Origin: Bacteroidota bacterium
GTDB taxonomy: Bacteria > Bacteroidota > Bacteroidia > Chitinophagales > Chitinophagaceae
DNA length: 9,850 bases
Direction of reading: 5' to 3'
NCBI GenBank assembly: GCA_947461985.1
Contig: CANHNT010000054.1
Span: 1-9,850 of the forward strand
In this document: positions 1 to 6,547 of the stretch, in pieces
Position numbering within the stretch: position 1 is the stretch's first letter
Layout: each line of letters opens with the position of its first letter
Notes under the pieces: model-generated
What the model saw: only the letters and a program-made list of their open reading frames with translations
The model's database searches: none
Told to the model about the DNA's origin: nothing
Program-made: the position numbers and the translations under genes

Positions 1-22
1 TGTTGACTTACAATATTAATAA

Positions 23-487
23 TTACGCATGGCTTTTTATCCATCTGTTTATTTTTCGTACGTAATCATAATATCCTTGTTGAAGCCTAAAGGTTAATAG
101 CAACATAACCGCAACCCCAATTCCAGCTAAAATATATGATGTAGAATGATAACTTTCTCCTCCATAGAAATACAATAAAATTGCTGCAACTAATGAGAAA
201 ATGACAAAAATCACAAGCATTAGCGGCCCCCCTACATCAATTCGTCTAGGTTTGCTAAGGGTTTTGATAATCGTTCCGTTGTCTGTAGCTATAATTTGTA
301 GCCGAGTAATTGGTAAGGTATAAATATGGTTATCTATTTCGGCATGAGGAATAATTTTAATATAACCATTGCGTTCTAAAATTTCAAAATCTATATCATG
401 AATTTGTAAATGCTTCCCAAGAAGGTGATTTTTTAGCTCCTCTACATTTTTTTTACTAGGAATAGTGGTGGAATTTCTAAATATCAT
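23..487 (-). CDS. Hypothetical two-helix membrane protein, 154 aa
   Basis: I do not recognise the family. The protein has a soluble N-terminal part (about residues 1-85) that looks like mixed alpha/beta structure. Two hydrophobic helices follow: about 87-108 (rich in L, V, I and F) and about 117-134. A short basic, aromatic tail (QQGYYDYVRKINRWIKSHA) ends the protein. The two helices joined by a short loop (GGESYHSTS) suggest an inner-membrane hairpin with both termini on the same side; the positive C-terminal tail favours the cytoplasm. There is no signal peptide or lipobox. The start ATG at 487-485 is the only good one and TAA closes the frame at 23-25. The gene lies downstream of pruA but is separated from it by a strong terminator and about 180 bp, so it is probably transcribed on its own. 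No function is assigned. Confidence 0.7.
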   Translation of the reverse strand: MIFRNSTTIPSKKNVEELKNHLLGKHLQIHDIDFEILERNGYIKIIPHAEIDNHIYTLPITRLQIIATDNGTIIKTLSKPRRIDVGGPLMLVIFVIFSLVAAILLYFYGGESYHSTSYILAGIGVAVMLLLTFRLQQGYYDYVRKINRWIKSHA

Positions 488-509
488 TGATTTATTTTTA
501 GTTTAATTC

Positions 510-540
510 GAAAATTAATACCTTTTTTTTCTTTCACAAG
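510..540 (-). promoter_or_regulatory. Possible promoter for the membrane-protein gene
   Basis: On the minus strand CTTG (540-537) is followed after 19 bp by TAATTTTC (517-510). This is a near match to the Bacteroidota pattern TTTG-N19-TAnnTTTG, with one mismatch in each box. It would start transcription near 504, giving a leader of roughly 15-20 nt before the ATG at 487. A gene-specific promoter is expected here because pruA is cut off by a terminator. Confidence 0.35.
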
Positions 541-544
541 ATAT

Positions 545-574
545 TTAACAAAAAAAATCACTTTTTTTTGTTAA
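545..574. repeat. Perfect inverted repeat, 13-bp arms, 4-nt loop
   Basis: TTAACAAAAAAAA (545-557) and TTTTTTTTGTTAA (562-574) are exact reverse complements separated by TCAC. It sits just upstream of the candidate promoter at 510-540. Each arm carries a run of eight A or T, and another T8 run lies at 523-530, so the region may be curved or act like an UP element. It could also be an operator, or a weak AU-rich terminator backing up the one at 616-645. The sequence alone does not separate these. Confidence 0.6.
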
Positions 575-615
575 TGAAAAATTCTTAATATTATATTAAT
601 TTGTAACTTTTGAAT

Positions 616-645
616 AAAAAAGCTACCCAGTGAGTAGCTTTTTTT
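616..645 (-). terminator. Intrinsic terminator downstream of pruA
   Basis: The 11-bp stem AAAAAAGCTAC (616-626) / GTAGCTTTTTT (634-644) has a 7-nt loop and is followed on the minus strand by its T-run. It lies 21 bp beyond the pruA stop codon. The symmetric A/T flanks mean it could also work on the plus strand, but no plus-strand gene is seen to need it. Confidence 0.85.
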
Positions 646-665
646 AAATCAGTAATAAAAAAATA

Positions 666-2297
666 TTATTTTTCGCCTAAAAAAGAATAGCGATAATCCG
701 TAGGAGGATTATATGTTTCTTTAATTGTACGTGCGCTTAACCATCGGTACAAATTAAGCATTGAGCCTGCTTTATCATTTGTGCCTGAAGCTCTTGCTCC
801 ACCAAATGGTTGTTGACCAACTACTGCACCCGATGGTTTGTCATTAATATAGAAATTTCCTGCACTGTGCTGTAATTTCTTCATTGCGTTTGCTAATGCA
901 TAGCGGTCTTGACTAAACACTGCACCCGTTAATGCATACTCCGAAGTGGAATCAACTAATTCACATGCTTTATCAAATTCACTTGCTTTGTAAGTGTAAA
1001 TTGTTAAAACGGGTCCAAAAATTTCTTCACACATAGTCGTGTATTTTGGATCGGTCGTTTCAATTACGGTAGGCTCCACAAACCAACCTTTGGTTGAATC
1101 GCATTTGCCACCCACTAAAATTTTACAAGATTTGTCTTTTTTAGCAGCGTCAATATATTTTTTGATGTTGTTAAATGATTTTTCATCGATAACCGCATTT
1201 ACGAAGTTGGTAAAATCTTCTGTAGTTCCCATTTTCATGGTTTTAATGGCAGCTACTAATTTCTTTTTAACTTCTACTGCAATATTATCTGGAATATATG
1301 CACGAGAGGCCGCACTACACTTTTGTCCTTGATATTCAAATGCTCCTCGAGCTAATGCGGCAACTAATGCATCTACTTGAGCTGTTGGATGTGCCAATAC
1401 AAAGTCTTTACCACCAGTTTCGCCTACTATACGAGGATACGATTTATATTTAGCTATGTTTTCTCCAATTGATTTCCACATGCCCTGAAAAACGCCTGTA
1501 CTGCCTGTAAAATGTACGCCAGCAAAATCTTTATGAGCAAAACAAATTTCCCCTATTGTTGGACCACTTGCATATACTAAGTTGATTACTCCATTTGGTA
1601 AGCCTGCTTCTTTCAAAATGTTCATGAATAAATTAGCTGAATAAATTTGTGTATTGGCTGGTTTCCAAACGACCACATTGCCGCACATTGCAGCCGATGT
1701 AGGTAAATTTCCTCCAATTGCAGTGAAGTTAAACGGTGTAACGGCTAACACAAAACCTTCTAACGAACGATATTCAACTCGATTATACATGCCAGCCCCA
1801 GAAATTGGTTGTTGAGCATAAATGTCATTTAAAAATGAAACATTAAATCGTAAAAAATCGATCAACTCACACGTACTATCAATTTCAGCTTGATACGCAT
1901 TTTTACTTTGTCCTAGCATTGTAGCTGCTAACATATCAAACCGATATTTTGTAGCTAATAAATCGGCTGCTTTTAAAAAAATTGAAGCTCTGTCTACCCA
2001 TGCCATATCAGCCCATTTTGGGTGAGCTGTTAATGCGGCATCAATTGCTGCTTTAACATGAGATGCATCGCCTTGATGAAAGTGACCTAACACATGTTTC
2101 GTTTCATGTGGAGGACGAATTTCTATCTTTTTACCAGTGCGAATTTCTTTATCGCCGATATACATTGGAATATCAACTTTTACTTTTTTAGCAGAAGCTA
2201 ATGCCTTTTTTAATTGTAATTTTTCGCTCGATTTAGGAGCAAATAGCAACACGGTTTCGTTTATTGGTGTTGGAATATGAAAATGTCCATTACTCAT
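666..2297 (-). CDS. pruA: L-glutamate gamma-semialdehyde dehydrogenase (1-pyrroline-5-carboxylate dehydrogenase)
   Basis: This NAD-dependent aldehyde dehydrogenase oxidises glutamate-gamma-semialdehyde (open P5C) to glutamate, the second step of proline breakdown. At 543 aa it is the stand-alone, ALDH4A1-like form, not a PutA fusion, and no proline dehydrogenase domain is present. The family signatures are intact: TPFNF around 187-191 (oxyanion Asn190), the cofactor loop FTGST at 263-267, the catalytic-site Glu293 in VGETGGK, the nucleophile Cys327 in GQKCSAASR, EEIFGPV at 424-430 and PFGG at 497-500. The N-terminal 60 residues match the extended start seen in this subfamily. The ATG at 2297-2295 sits about 20 bp from a promoter-like box. 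A 66-bp gap separates it from the DUF4292 gene upstream, and a strong terminator follows. It is probably a one-gene unit, possibly with read-through from upstream. Confidence 0.95.
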   Translation of the reverse strand: MSNGHFHIPTPINETVLLFAPKSSEKLQLKKALASAKKVKVDIPMYIGDKEIRTGKKIEIRPPHETKHVLGHFHQGDASHVKAAIDAALTAHPKWADMAWVDRASIFLKAADLLATKYRFDMLAATMLGQSKNAYQAEIDSTCELIDFLRFNVSFLNDIYAQQPISGAGMYNRVEYRSLEGFVLAVTPFNFTAIGGNLPTSAAMCGNVVVWKPANTQIYSANLFMNILKEAGLPNGVINLVYASGPTIGEICFAHKDFAGVHFTGSTGVFQGMWKSIGENIAKYKSYPRIVGETGGKDFVLAHPTAQVDALVAALARGAFEYQGQKCSAASRAYIPDNIAVEVKKKLVAAIKTMKMGTTEDFTNFVNAVIDEKSFNNIKKYIDAAKKDKSCKILVGGKCDSTKGWFVEPTVIETTDPKYTTMCEEIFGPVLTIYTYKASEFDKACELVDSTSEYALTGAVFSQDRYALANAMKKLQHSAGNFYINDKPSGAVVGQQPFGGARASGTNDKAGSMLNLYRWLSARTIKETYNPPTDYRYSFLGEK

Positions 2298-2317
2298 TTT
2301 GTATTAATTTTAGATTG

Positions 2318-2325
2318 CGAAGTTA
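2318..2325 (-). promoter_or_regulatory. Probable -7 box of the pruA promoter
   Basis: The minus strand reads TAACTTCG, one mismatch from TAnnTTTG, followed by CAAT. It would place the start of transcription near 2312, about 15 nt before the ATG. No clear TTTG is present 19-20 bp further upstream; that interval is pyrimidine-rich (CTTCTTTTTTCTCATTC). The gap between this gene and DUF4292 contains no terminator hairpin that I can see. Confidence 0.45.
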
Positions 2326-2363
2326 CAATGAGAGAATGAGAAAAAAGAAGTGAATTTGTTAAC

Positions 2364-3230
2364 TTATTTCATCGCCTTTTTGAAATTTGCAGGTATCGTA
2401 AATGGAAATTCAATCGCTTTATCAATATCAATTTTATTGACCTCCATATTTAATTGTGCAGCCCCTTTTACATCTTGTATATAATATGTTCTATCTGTTG
2501 ATAAAAAATTATTTTCTAAAAATTGATAATTATTTAAGGATACTAAAACAGAACTTTTAGAAACTGAACGAGTCGTTTGCAATTGAATTTGTTTTAATGT
2601 GCTATCCGTTTTGTTGTATGTAAACTGATTTGAGTAATCGTCATTTGAAATAAAAATAGACATTAAAAGATTCAACTCTTTGATGTCAGTGATCTTGCCT
2701 TCTGTAGCTATCGAATTGCCAACAATAATATCTTGCAAAACTTTAAAACTAACTTCCATATTAATTAATTTTTGTAAATCTTTATAGCCATATAAGTAAT
2801 ATCGTTTATTAAACCGATCAATCGCTTTTACACTATCTGGAGTAATCAATGCTCGAGCTACTTCAATCCCAAATCCTGAAATACTTGCCCATATTTTGGT
2901 ATTTTTCTCCAATCTAAAATTAGCATTAAAGTTTTGTCTTTGATCGCCCGATTCGTAATGCATTTTAGTTTTAGCCTGAAATGTTTTGTAATTTATGTTT
3001 CGGTAATTAATAATTTTACGAGCCAACATCGTATCAAATTTTGGTAAAATAGCCGGCAATTCTTTTTTTACAAATGCACTGTCTGTTTTCCCTTTTTCTA
3101 TCTTCTTTTCAACTCTTTTTTCTTGTCGAGCCTCTTTCTTATTGTTTTTAATAAAGAAAGGTTTTACAAGATGACAACTGCTTATAAACATTGCATTAAA
3201 TACTAACCATATTATTATTTTCTTATTCAT
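2364..3230 (-). CDS. DUF4292-type lipoprotein, LolB-like fold suspected, 288 aa
   Basis: The first 19 residues form a lipoprotein signal: MNKK, a hydrophobic stretch, then ISSC with the lipid-bearing Cys19. A short, highly charged linker rich in Lys, Glu and Arg follows (about 28-50). The main domain (about 60-285) has the marks I associate with DUF4292: IWASISGFGIEVARALITPD at 113-132, then DSVKAIDRFNKRYYLYGY, and a closing FPFTIPANFKK at 275-285. DUF4292 is a Bacteroidota family that I believe belongs to the LolA/LolB-like superfamily of envelope lipid-binding beta-barrels; that link is from memory. There is no acidic cluster right after Cys19 of the kind that sends lipoproteins to the cell surface, so a periplasm-facing position is likely. 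The ATG (3230-3228) overlaps the stop of the TPR gene by 8 bp, so the two are probably translationally coupled and may act together in envelope biogenesis. Confidence 0.8.
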   Translation of the reverse strand: MNKKIIIWLVFNAMFISSCHLVKPFFIKNNKKEARQEKRVEKKIEKGKTDSAFVKKELPAILPKFDTMLARKIINYRNINYKTFQAKTKMHYESGDQRQNFNANFRLEKNTKIWASISGFGIEVARALITPDSVKAIDRFNKRYYLYGYKDLQKLINMEVSFKVLQDIIVGNSIATEGKITDIKELNLLMSIFISNDDYSNQFTYNKTDSTLKQIQLQTTRSVSKSSVLVSLNNYQFLENNFLSTDRTYYIQDVKGAAQLNMEVNKIDIDKAIEFPFTIPANFKKAMK

Positions 3231-4968
3231 TAATTTTTCCTGATTTTATTTTTTTTAATAGAATGGAATTATTTTCCCCTTTATCTATTGCTAACTGCCA
3301 ATATTTTTTTGCATTCGCATCGTCTTTTAATTTGAAATAAACATCTCCTAAATGTTCAAATAATGTACCGTCATCTTCCCCATCAGATTGAATGGCTTTT
3401 TCAATATATTTTTTTGCATCTTCAAACTTTCCTTGCTGATACAATATCCAACCATAAGTGTCTAAAAACGATTTTGAGTTAGGTTGCAATTCTAAACTTT
3501 TTTTAGACATTGCTTCTGCATCTGACAAACGTTCATTTCGCACAGATAAATAATAGGCATAATTATTTAATGTTGTTGCATCAAGAGGAAATAATTTCAG
3601 GGCTTCGTCAAAAGATTCATCACTTTCTTTATATTTTTTTAATGTATTGTATGTATCGCCCATACTAGTATAAATAAGAGCAACTAAAGCCTTGTTGGAG
3701 GTGTCTTTTTTTAATGCAATCTTAAATTCTTCTATTGCCTTTTCTTGTTCATTTTTTTGAACCAATGCCAATCCTTTATAAAAAAAAGGGAGTGTTTTTT
3801 CACTAAATAATTTACTTGTTTGCGCACAAATAGCAATTGTACTGTCATATATTTTTTCATCGAAATAAAGACTTGCAACTTGAATCCAAACATCAAAATT
3901 ACTCGTATCTTTTGTAAGATAGCGTTTGTATTGCTCAATAGCTAAAGGTGTTTTTTTAGAAAATGTGAGTACATTGGCATAAATCAAAATAGCTTCTTTG
4001 TCATCAGGGGCAGCCAGCGAAATGGTTTTCACTAATTCAATAATGTTGTCATCTTTAAAAGTGCTATCACCATCTAATTTTTTAAGCGTTGGTAGTATAA
4101 TTGCAATTTTAGTTTCGGTTGACAAATTTTTGTTCTGCATCAATTTTAGCATGAAATCATTGTACGCCTTTTTGTCATTTTTAGATAAATAGTATTCTGC
4201 CAATGCAGCTTGTGCAGTTGGGTCTGATCCATATTTAGTTTCTATTTCTTGATAAATTTTAGCGGCCTCAATTGATTTTTTTTCAGCAATATAAATATCT
4301 GCAATCAGTAGTGGATAGCTTACATTCGCAGGATATTCTTTTTGTAGCTTTTTTATTTCAAAAACAGCTAAATCAGACTTGTTAAGAATTAAATAAAGGT
4401 TCTTCTTTTGGTTAATAATGTCTTCATTAAAACCAATTATGCTCTCATACAAATTTAAACAATCAACTGCTTTAGCATATTCTTTTGTTTTTAAAAACAA
4501 TTGCGCTTTTTTGAAAATATAATCGGGGTTCGAAGGGTTTTTTTCAATCAAAGAATTGTATTGCTTTTCGGCAACTTTATAGTTGGTATTGTATAACAAT
4601 AAAAATGTATAATACTCTTGAAAATATGAATTTGCTGGATTTATTTCAGATGCTTTTTGAGCTAATTTTTCAGCTGTTTTTGCATTTTTATTTTGAAAAT
4701 ACAACCTTGATAAATTGTAATTAGCAGTTGCATTTTGAGGATATTTTTTTACAAATTCAATATACAGACTCTGTGCTTCATTCTTTTTGCCTAATAATCG
4801 AGCATTCTCAGCATTAAAAAAATCAACCAATTGGTTGGTTGATTCTTTTTTAGCTTTAATCTCTTCTTTGCTTAAATAATCTTGATTTTTAGAAACGTTT
4901 TTTCGAATACTACAAGAGTAAAAAAAGACAAGTTTGAATAAGAGAATATATTGCGTTTTTATTATCAT
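3223..4968 (-). CDS. Tetratricopeptide-repeat lipoprotein, 581 aa
   Basis: This is a solenoid scaffold protein. The N-terminus has a hydrophobic segment (about 7-18) ending in FFYSC, so Cys19 is a probable lipidation site, although Tyr and Ser at -2/-1 make a loose lipobox. From about residue 45 to the end it consists of TPR-like helix pairs. Recognisable units lie near 46-79, 80-113, 146-180, 212-247, 325-357, 358-391, 392-425, 426-461, 462-497, 498-532 and 533-566. The last ones are the most canonical (NNYAYYLS, DTYGWILYQQGKFEDA, EHLGDVYFKLKD). TPRs bind proteins; the partner cannot be read from the sequence. The ATG directly abuts the TAA of the pyrophosphorylase gene, and the stop lies inside the start of the DUF4292 gene. 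Codons 42-50 encode a terminator-like hairpin, listed separately. Confidence 0.85.
   Translation of the reverse strand: MIIKTQYILLFKLVFFYSCSIRKNVSKNQDYLSKEEIKAKKESTNQLVDFFNAENARLLGKKNEAQSLYIEFVKKYPQNATANYNLSRLYFQNKNAKTAEKLAQKASEINPANSYFQEYYTFLLLYNTNYKVAEKQYNSLIEKNPSNPDYIFKKAQLFLKTKEYAKAVDCLNLYESIIGFNEDIINQKKNLYLILNKSDLAVFEIKKLQKEYPANVSYPLLIADIYIAEKKSIEAAKIYQEIETKYGSDPTAQAALAEYYLSKNDKKAYNDFMLKLMQNKNLSTETKIAIILPTLKKLDGDSTFKDDNIIELVKTISLAAPDDKEAILIYANVLTFSKKTPLAIEQYKRYLTKDTSNFDVWIQVASLYFDEKIYDSTIAICAQTSKLFSEKTLPFFYKGLALVQKNEQEKAIEEFKIALKKDTSNKALVALIYTSMGDTYNTLKKYKESDESFDEALKLFPLDATTLNNYAYYLSVRNERLSDAEAMSKKSLELQPNSKSFLDTYGWILYQQGKFEDAKKYIEKAIQSDGEDDGTLFEHLGDVYFKLKDDANAKKYWQLAIDKGENNSILLKKIKSGKINE
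4816..4851 (-). terminator. Terminator-like hairpin inside the TPR coding sequence
   Basis: The arms AATCAACCAA (4821-4830) and TTGGTTGATT (4835-4844) are exact complements around a 4-nt loop. On the coding (minus) strand the stem runs into five more T (4820-4816), giving a T7 tract with the stem end. On the plus strand it is followed by C and T6 (4846-4851). It falls about 125-150 nt into the gene, over codons 42-50 (ESTNQLVDF). The shape is that of an intrinsic terminator, but the stem has only 4 G-C pairs in 10 and translation would normally mask it. Confidence 0.4.
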
Positions 4969-5976
4969 TTAACTTTTGAAAGAGAAATCACCTAAGCTTA
5001 GTTCTTCTGCTTTTGATTGGCAATTTACACCATTTCCTAATAGCGTATTCGTAATTATAGAATTCTTAACAATTGAAGCAGTGCCTATAATACTTTTACT
5101 GATAACAGAATTCTCTATTTGACAGCCTTCTTCCAATGAAACATGGGGACCAACTACGGCGTTTTTAATAATAACATTTTTTCCGATGTAACACGGCTCA
5201 ATGATTGAACTGTTTTCAATAACTGCCGAAGCATGGCGTAATGTTTCTGAATTTTTTTTAATTTCTAAAATGCGCTCTAGGGTATATACAGTTGCATCTT
5301 TATTGCCACAGTCTAACCATTCTTTTACTTGGTCGCTGTAAAATTGCACCCCTTTTTTCATCATGTTTTCCATGGCATCTGTCAATTGATATTCGCCACC
5401 ATTTTTGATGTCATTATCTAACAAGTATTGCATTTCATTTTTTAAGTTTTCACCATCTTTAAAATAGTAAACTCCTATAATTGCTAAATCAGAAATGAAT
5501 TCTTTAGGTTTTTCTACAAAGGATGTGATTAATCCATCGGCATTCATTTTTACCACCCCAAAAGCACTTGGGTCAGCAACTTTTTGAGTCCAAATTACCG
5601 CATCTTTATTTGAGTCTATTGAAAAAGTTGCATCAAATAAAGTATCTGCAAAAGCGATAAATACGCTTCCTTTTAAACATTCTTGCGCACACAAAATTGC
5701 ATGTGCTGTTCCTAATGGGGTATCTTGATAAAATATTTTACCTTTTGCGCCAAATTGTGCAGCTACTTTTACCAAATTATCTTCTGCTTCTTTTCCAAAA
5801 ACACGGCTAACAATAAAAGCGATTTCTTCAATTTTTTGATCCGTTGTGTTGGCAATGTCTGCAACAATACGATGCACCATTGGTTTTCCTGCAATAGGAA
5901 TTAATGGTTTGGGTGTTGTTAATGTATGTGGTCTCATTCGTTTACCCATACCTGCCATTGGAATAATAATGTTCAT
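4969..5976 (-). CDS. NDP-sugar pyrophosphorylase (sugar-1-phosphate nucleotidyltransferase) with left-handed beta-helix C-terminus
   Basis: The enzyme joins a sugar-1-phosphate to an NTP to give an NDP-sugar and pyrophosphate; glucose-1-phosphate thymidylyltransferase is the closest named activity. The N-terminal GT-A nucleotidyltransferase domain (about 1-240) carries PMAGMGKRMRPHT (6-18, the G-x-G-x-R loop), TPKPLIPI with Lys23, QDTPLGTAHA (84-93), FADTLF with the metal-binding Asp111, VEKP (154-157), GEYQLTD (194-200) and EWLDCGN (219-225). The C-terminal part (about 248-320) has hexapeptide-like repeats such as VIENSSIIE, CYIGKNVII and SIIGTASIV, forming a left-handed beta-helix, as in longer RmlA-type or GlmU-like enzymes. 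No acetyltransferase activity should be assumed from it. The ATG is at 5976; a 92-bp repeat-containing gap separates it from dut. Base specificity (dTTP or UTP) cannot be told from the sequence. Confidence 0.88.
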   Translation of the reverse strand: MNIIIPMAGMGKRMRPHTLTTPKPLIPIAGKPMVHRIVADIANTTDQKIEEIAFIVSRVFGKEAEDNLVKVAAQFGAKGKIFYQDTPLGTAHAILCAQECLKGSVFIAFADTLFDATFSIDSNKDAVIWTQKVADPSAFGVVKMNADGLITSFVEKPKEFISDLAIIGVYYFKDGENLKNEMQYLLDNDIKNGGEYQLTDAMENMMKKGVQFYSDQVKEWLDCGNKDATVYTLERILEIKKNSETLRHASAVIENSSIIEPCYIGKNVIIKNAVVGPHVSLEEGCQIENSVISKSIIGTASIVKNSIITNTLLGNGVNCQSKAEELSLGDFSFKS

Positions 5977-5981
5977 ATTTT

Positions 5982-6060
5982 TTAATTATTAGTTGTTAAT
6001 TACAAATTAGCGCTATTTTGTATTTTTTTATTATTAATGAGTTGTTCAATTTACAATTAA
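5982..6060. repeat. Degenerate heptamer run and imperfect direct repeat between dut and the pyrophosphorylase gene
   Basis: Positions 5982-6009 read as four heptamers: TTAATTA, TTAGTTG, TTAATTA, CAAATTA. A second stretch at 6040-6060 (AGTTGTTCAATTTACAATTA) is an imperfect direct copy of 5991-6009. No convincing promoter or terminator is seen in this 92-bp gap, so the pyrophosphorylase gene may be read from upstream. Confidence 0.5.
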
Positions 6061-6068
6061 TCATTCGT

Positions 6069-6497
6069 TTAGCCTGTACTTCCAAATCCTCCGCTTCCTC
6101 TTTCTGTTTCATCTAATGATTCTACTAAGTTCCAATCTCCAATTTCATATTTTGCAATCACCATTTGAGCAACTCTATCACCATTTTTGATCGTTTGTAC
6201 TTCGTTCGATAAATTAATTAAAATGACATTTATTTCTCCTCTATAATCACTGTCTATAGTGCCTGGCGTGTTTAAGCATGTCAAACCTTGTTTAATTGCC
6301 AAACCACTTCTTGGTCTAATTTGTGCTTCAAAACCTTTTGGCAATGCAATAAATAAACCAGTAGGAATCAATACTCGTTCCAAAGGATTAATAATAATAT
6401 TGTTTTTTACAGAAGCGTAAATATCCATTCCTGCAGACCCTTCTGTTTGATAAGAGGGTAGAGGATGTTCACTTTTATTAATGATTTTTATTTGCAT
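6069..6497 (-). CDS. dut: dUTP diphosphatase (dUTPase), 142 aa
   Basis: The enzyme hydrolyses dUTP to dUMP and pyrophosphate, keeping uracil out of DNA and feeding dTMP synthesis. All five trimeric-dUTPase motifs are present: I AGMDIYA (22-28), II PRSGLAIKQG (62-71), III NTPGTIDSDYRGEI (76-89) with catalytic Asp82 and uracil-gating Tyr85, IV GDRVAQMV (106-113) and V RGSGGFGSTG (133-142), the C-terminal arm that closes over the active site. I chose the ATG at 6497-6495 (protein begins MQIKIINKSEHPLP), which matches the family's usual N-terminus. The frame extends upstream to a TTG at 6515, but that TTG lies inside the -7 promoter box and would add six unusual residues. The gene sits 41 bp after dapF on the same strand. 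Confidence 0.95.
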   Translation of the reverse strand: MQIKIINKSEHPLPSYQTEGSAGMDIYASVKNNIIINPLERVLIPTGLFIALPKGFEAQIRPRSGLAIKQGLTCLNTPGTIDSDYRGEINVILINLSNEVQTIKNGDRVAQMVIAKYEIGDWNLVESLDETERGSGGFGSTG

Positions 6498-6512
6498 ATT
6501 TTTTGAAGATGA

Positions 6513-6520
6513 CAAATGTA
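6513..6520 (-). promoter_or_regulatory. -7 promoter box for dut
   Basis: The minus strand reads TACATTTG, an exact TAnnTTTG. Transcription would begin near 6507, giving a leader of about 10 nt before the dut ATG at 6497. No TTTG occurs 19-20 bp upstream; that interval is taken up by the palindrome at 6527-6547. The same octamer is used in front of tRNA-Cys in this window. Confidence 0.6.
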
Positions 6521-6526
6521 GTAATT

Positions 6527-6547
6527 AATGTATAAAATTTATACATT
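6527..6547. promoter_or_regulatory. Perfect 21-bp palindrome upstream of dut, possible operator
   Basis: AATGTATAAA (6527-6536) and TTTATACATT (6538-6547) are exact reverse complements around one central A. The element spans the dapF stop codon (6541-6539) and lies 6 bp upstream of the dut -7 box, covering the spacer and -33 zone. A regulator dimer bound here would block that promoter. AT-rich palindromes also arise by chance, and half of this one is dapF coding sequence. Confidence 0.45.

Noticed and set aside
1039..1332. Plus-strand 97-codon open frame within pruA
   Set aside because: It lies wholly inside a strongly supported gene on the opposite strand and its product resembles nothing known; it is a shadow frame.
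3732..4192. Open frames of 68 (minus) and 64 (plus) codons inside the TPR gene
   Set aside because: Both are alternative-frame shadows of a convincing TPR coding sequence.
6498..6515. TTG start for dut, adding six residues
   Set aside because: The TTG lies inside the -7 promoter box, and the family's usual N-terminus begins at the ATG at 6497.
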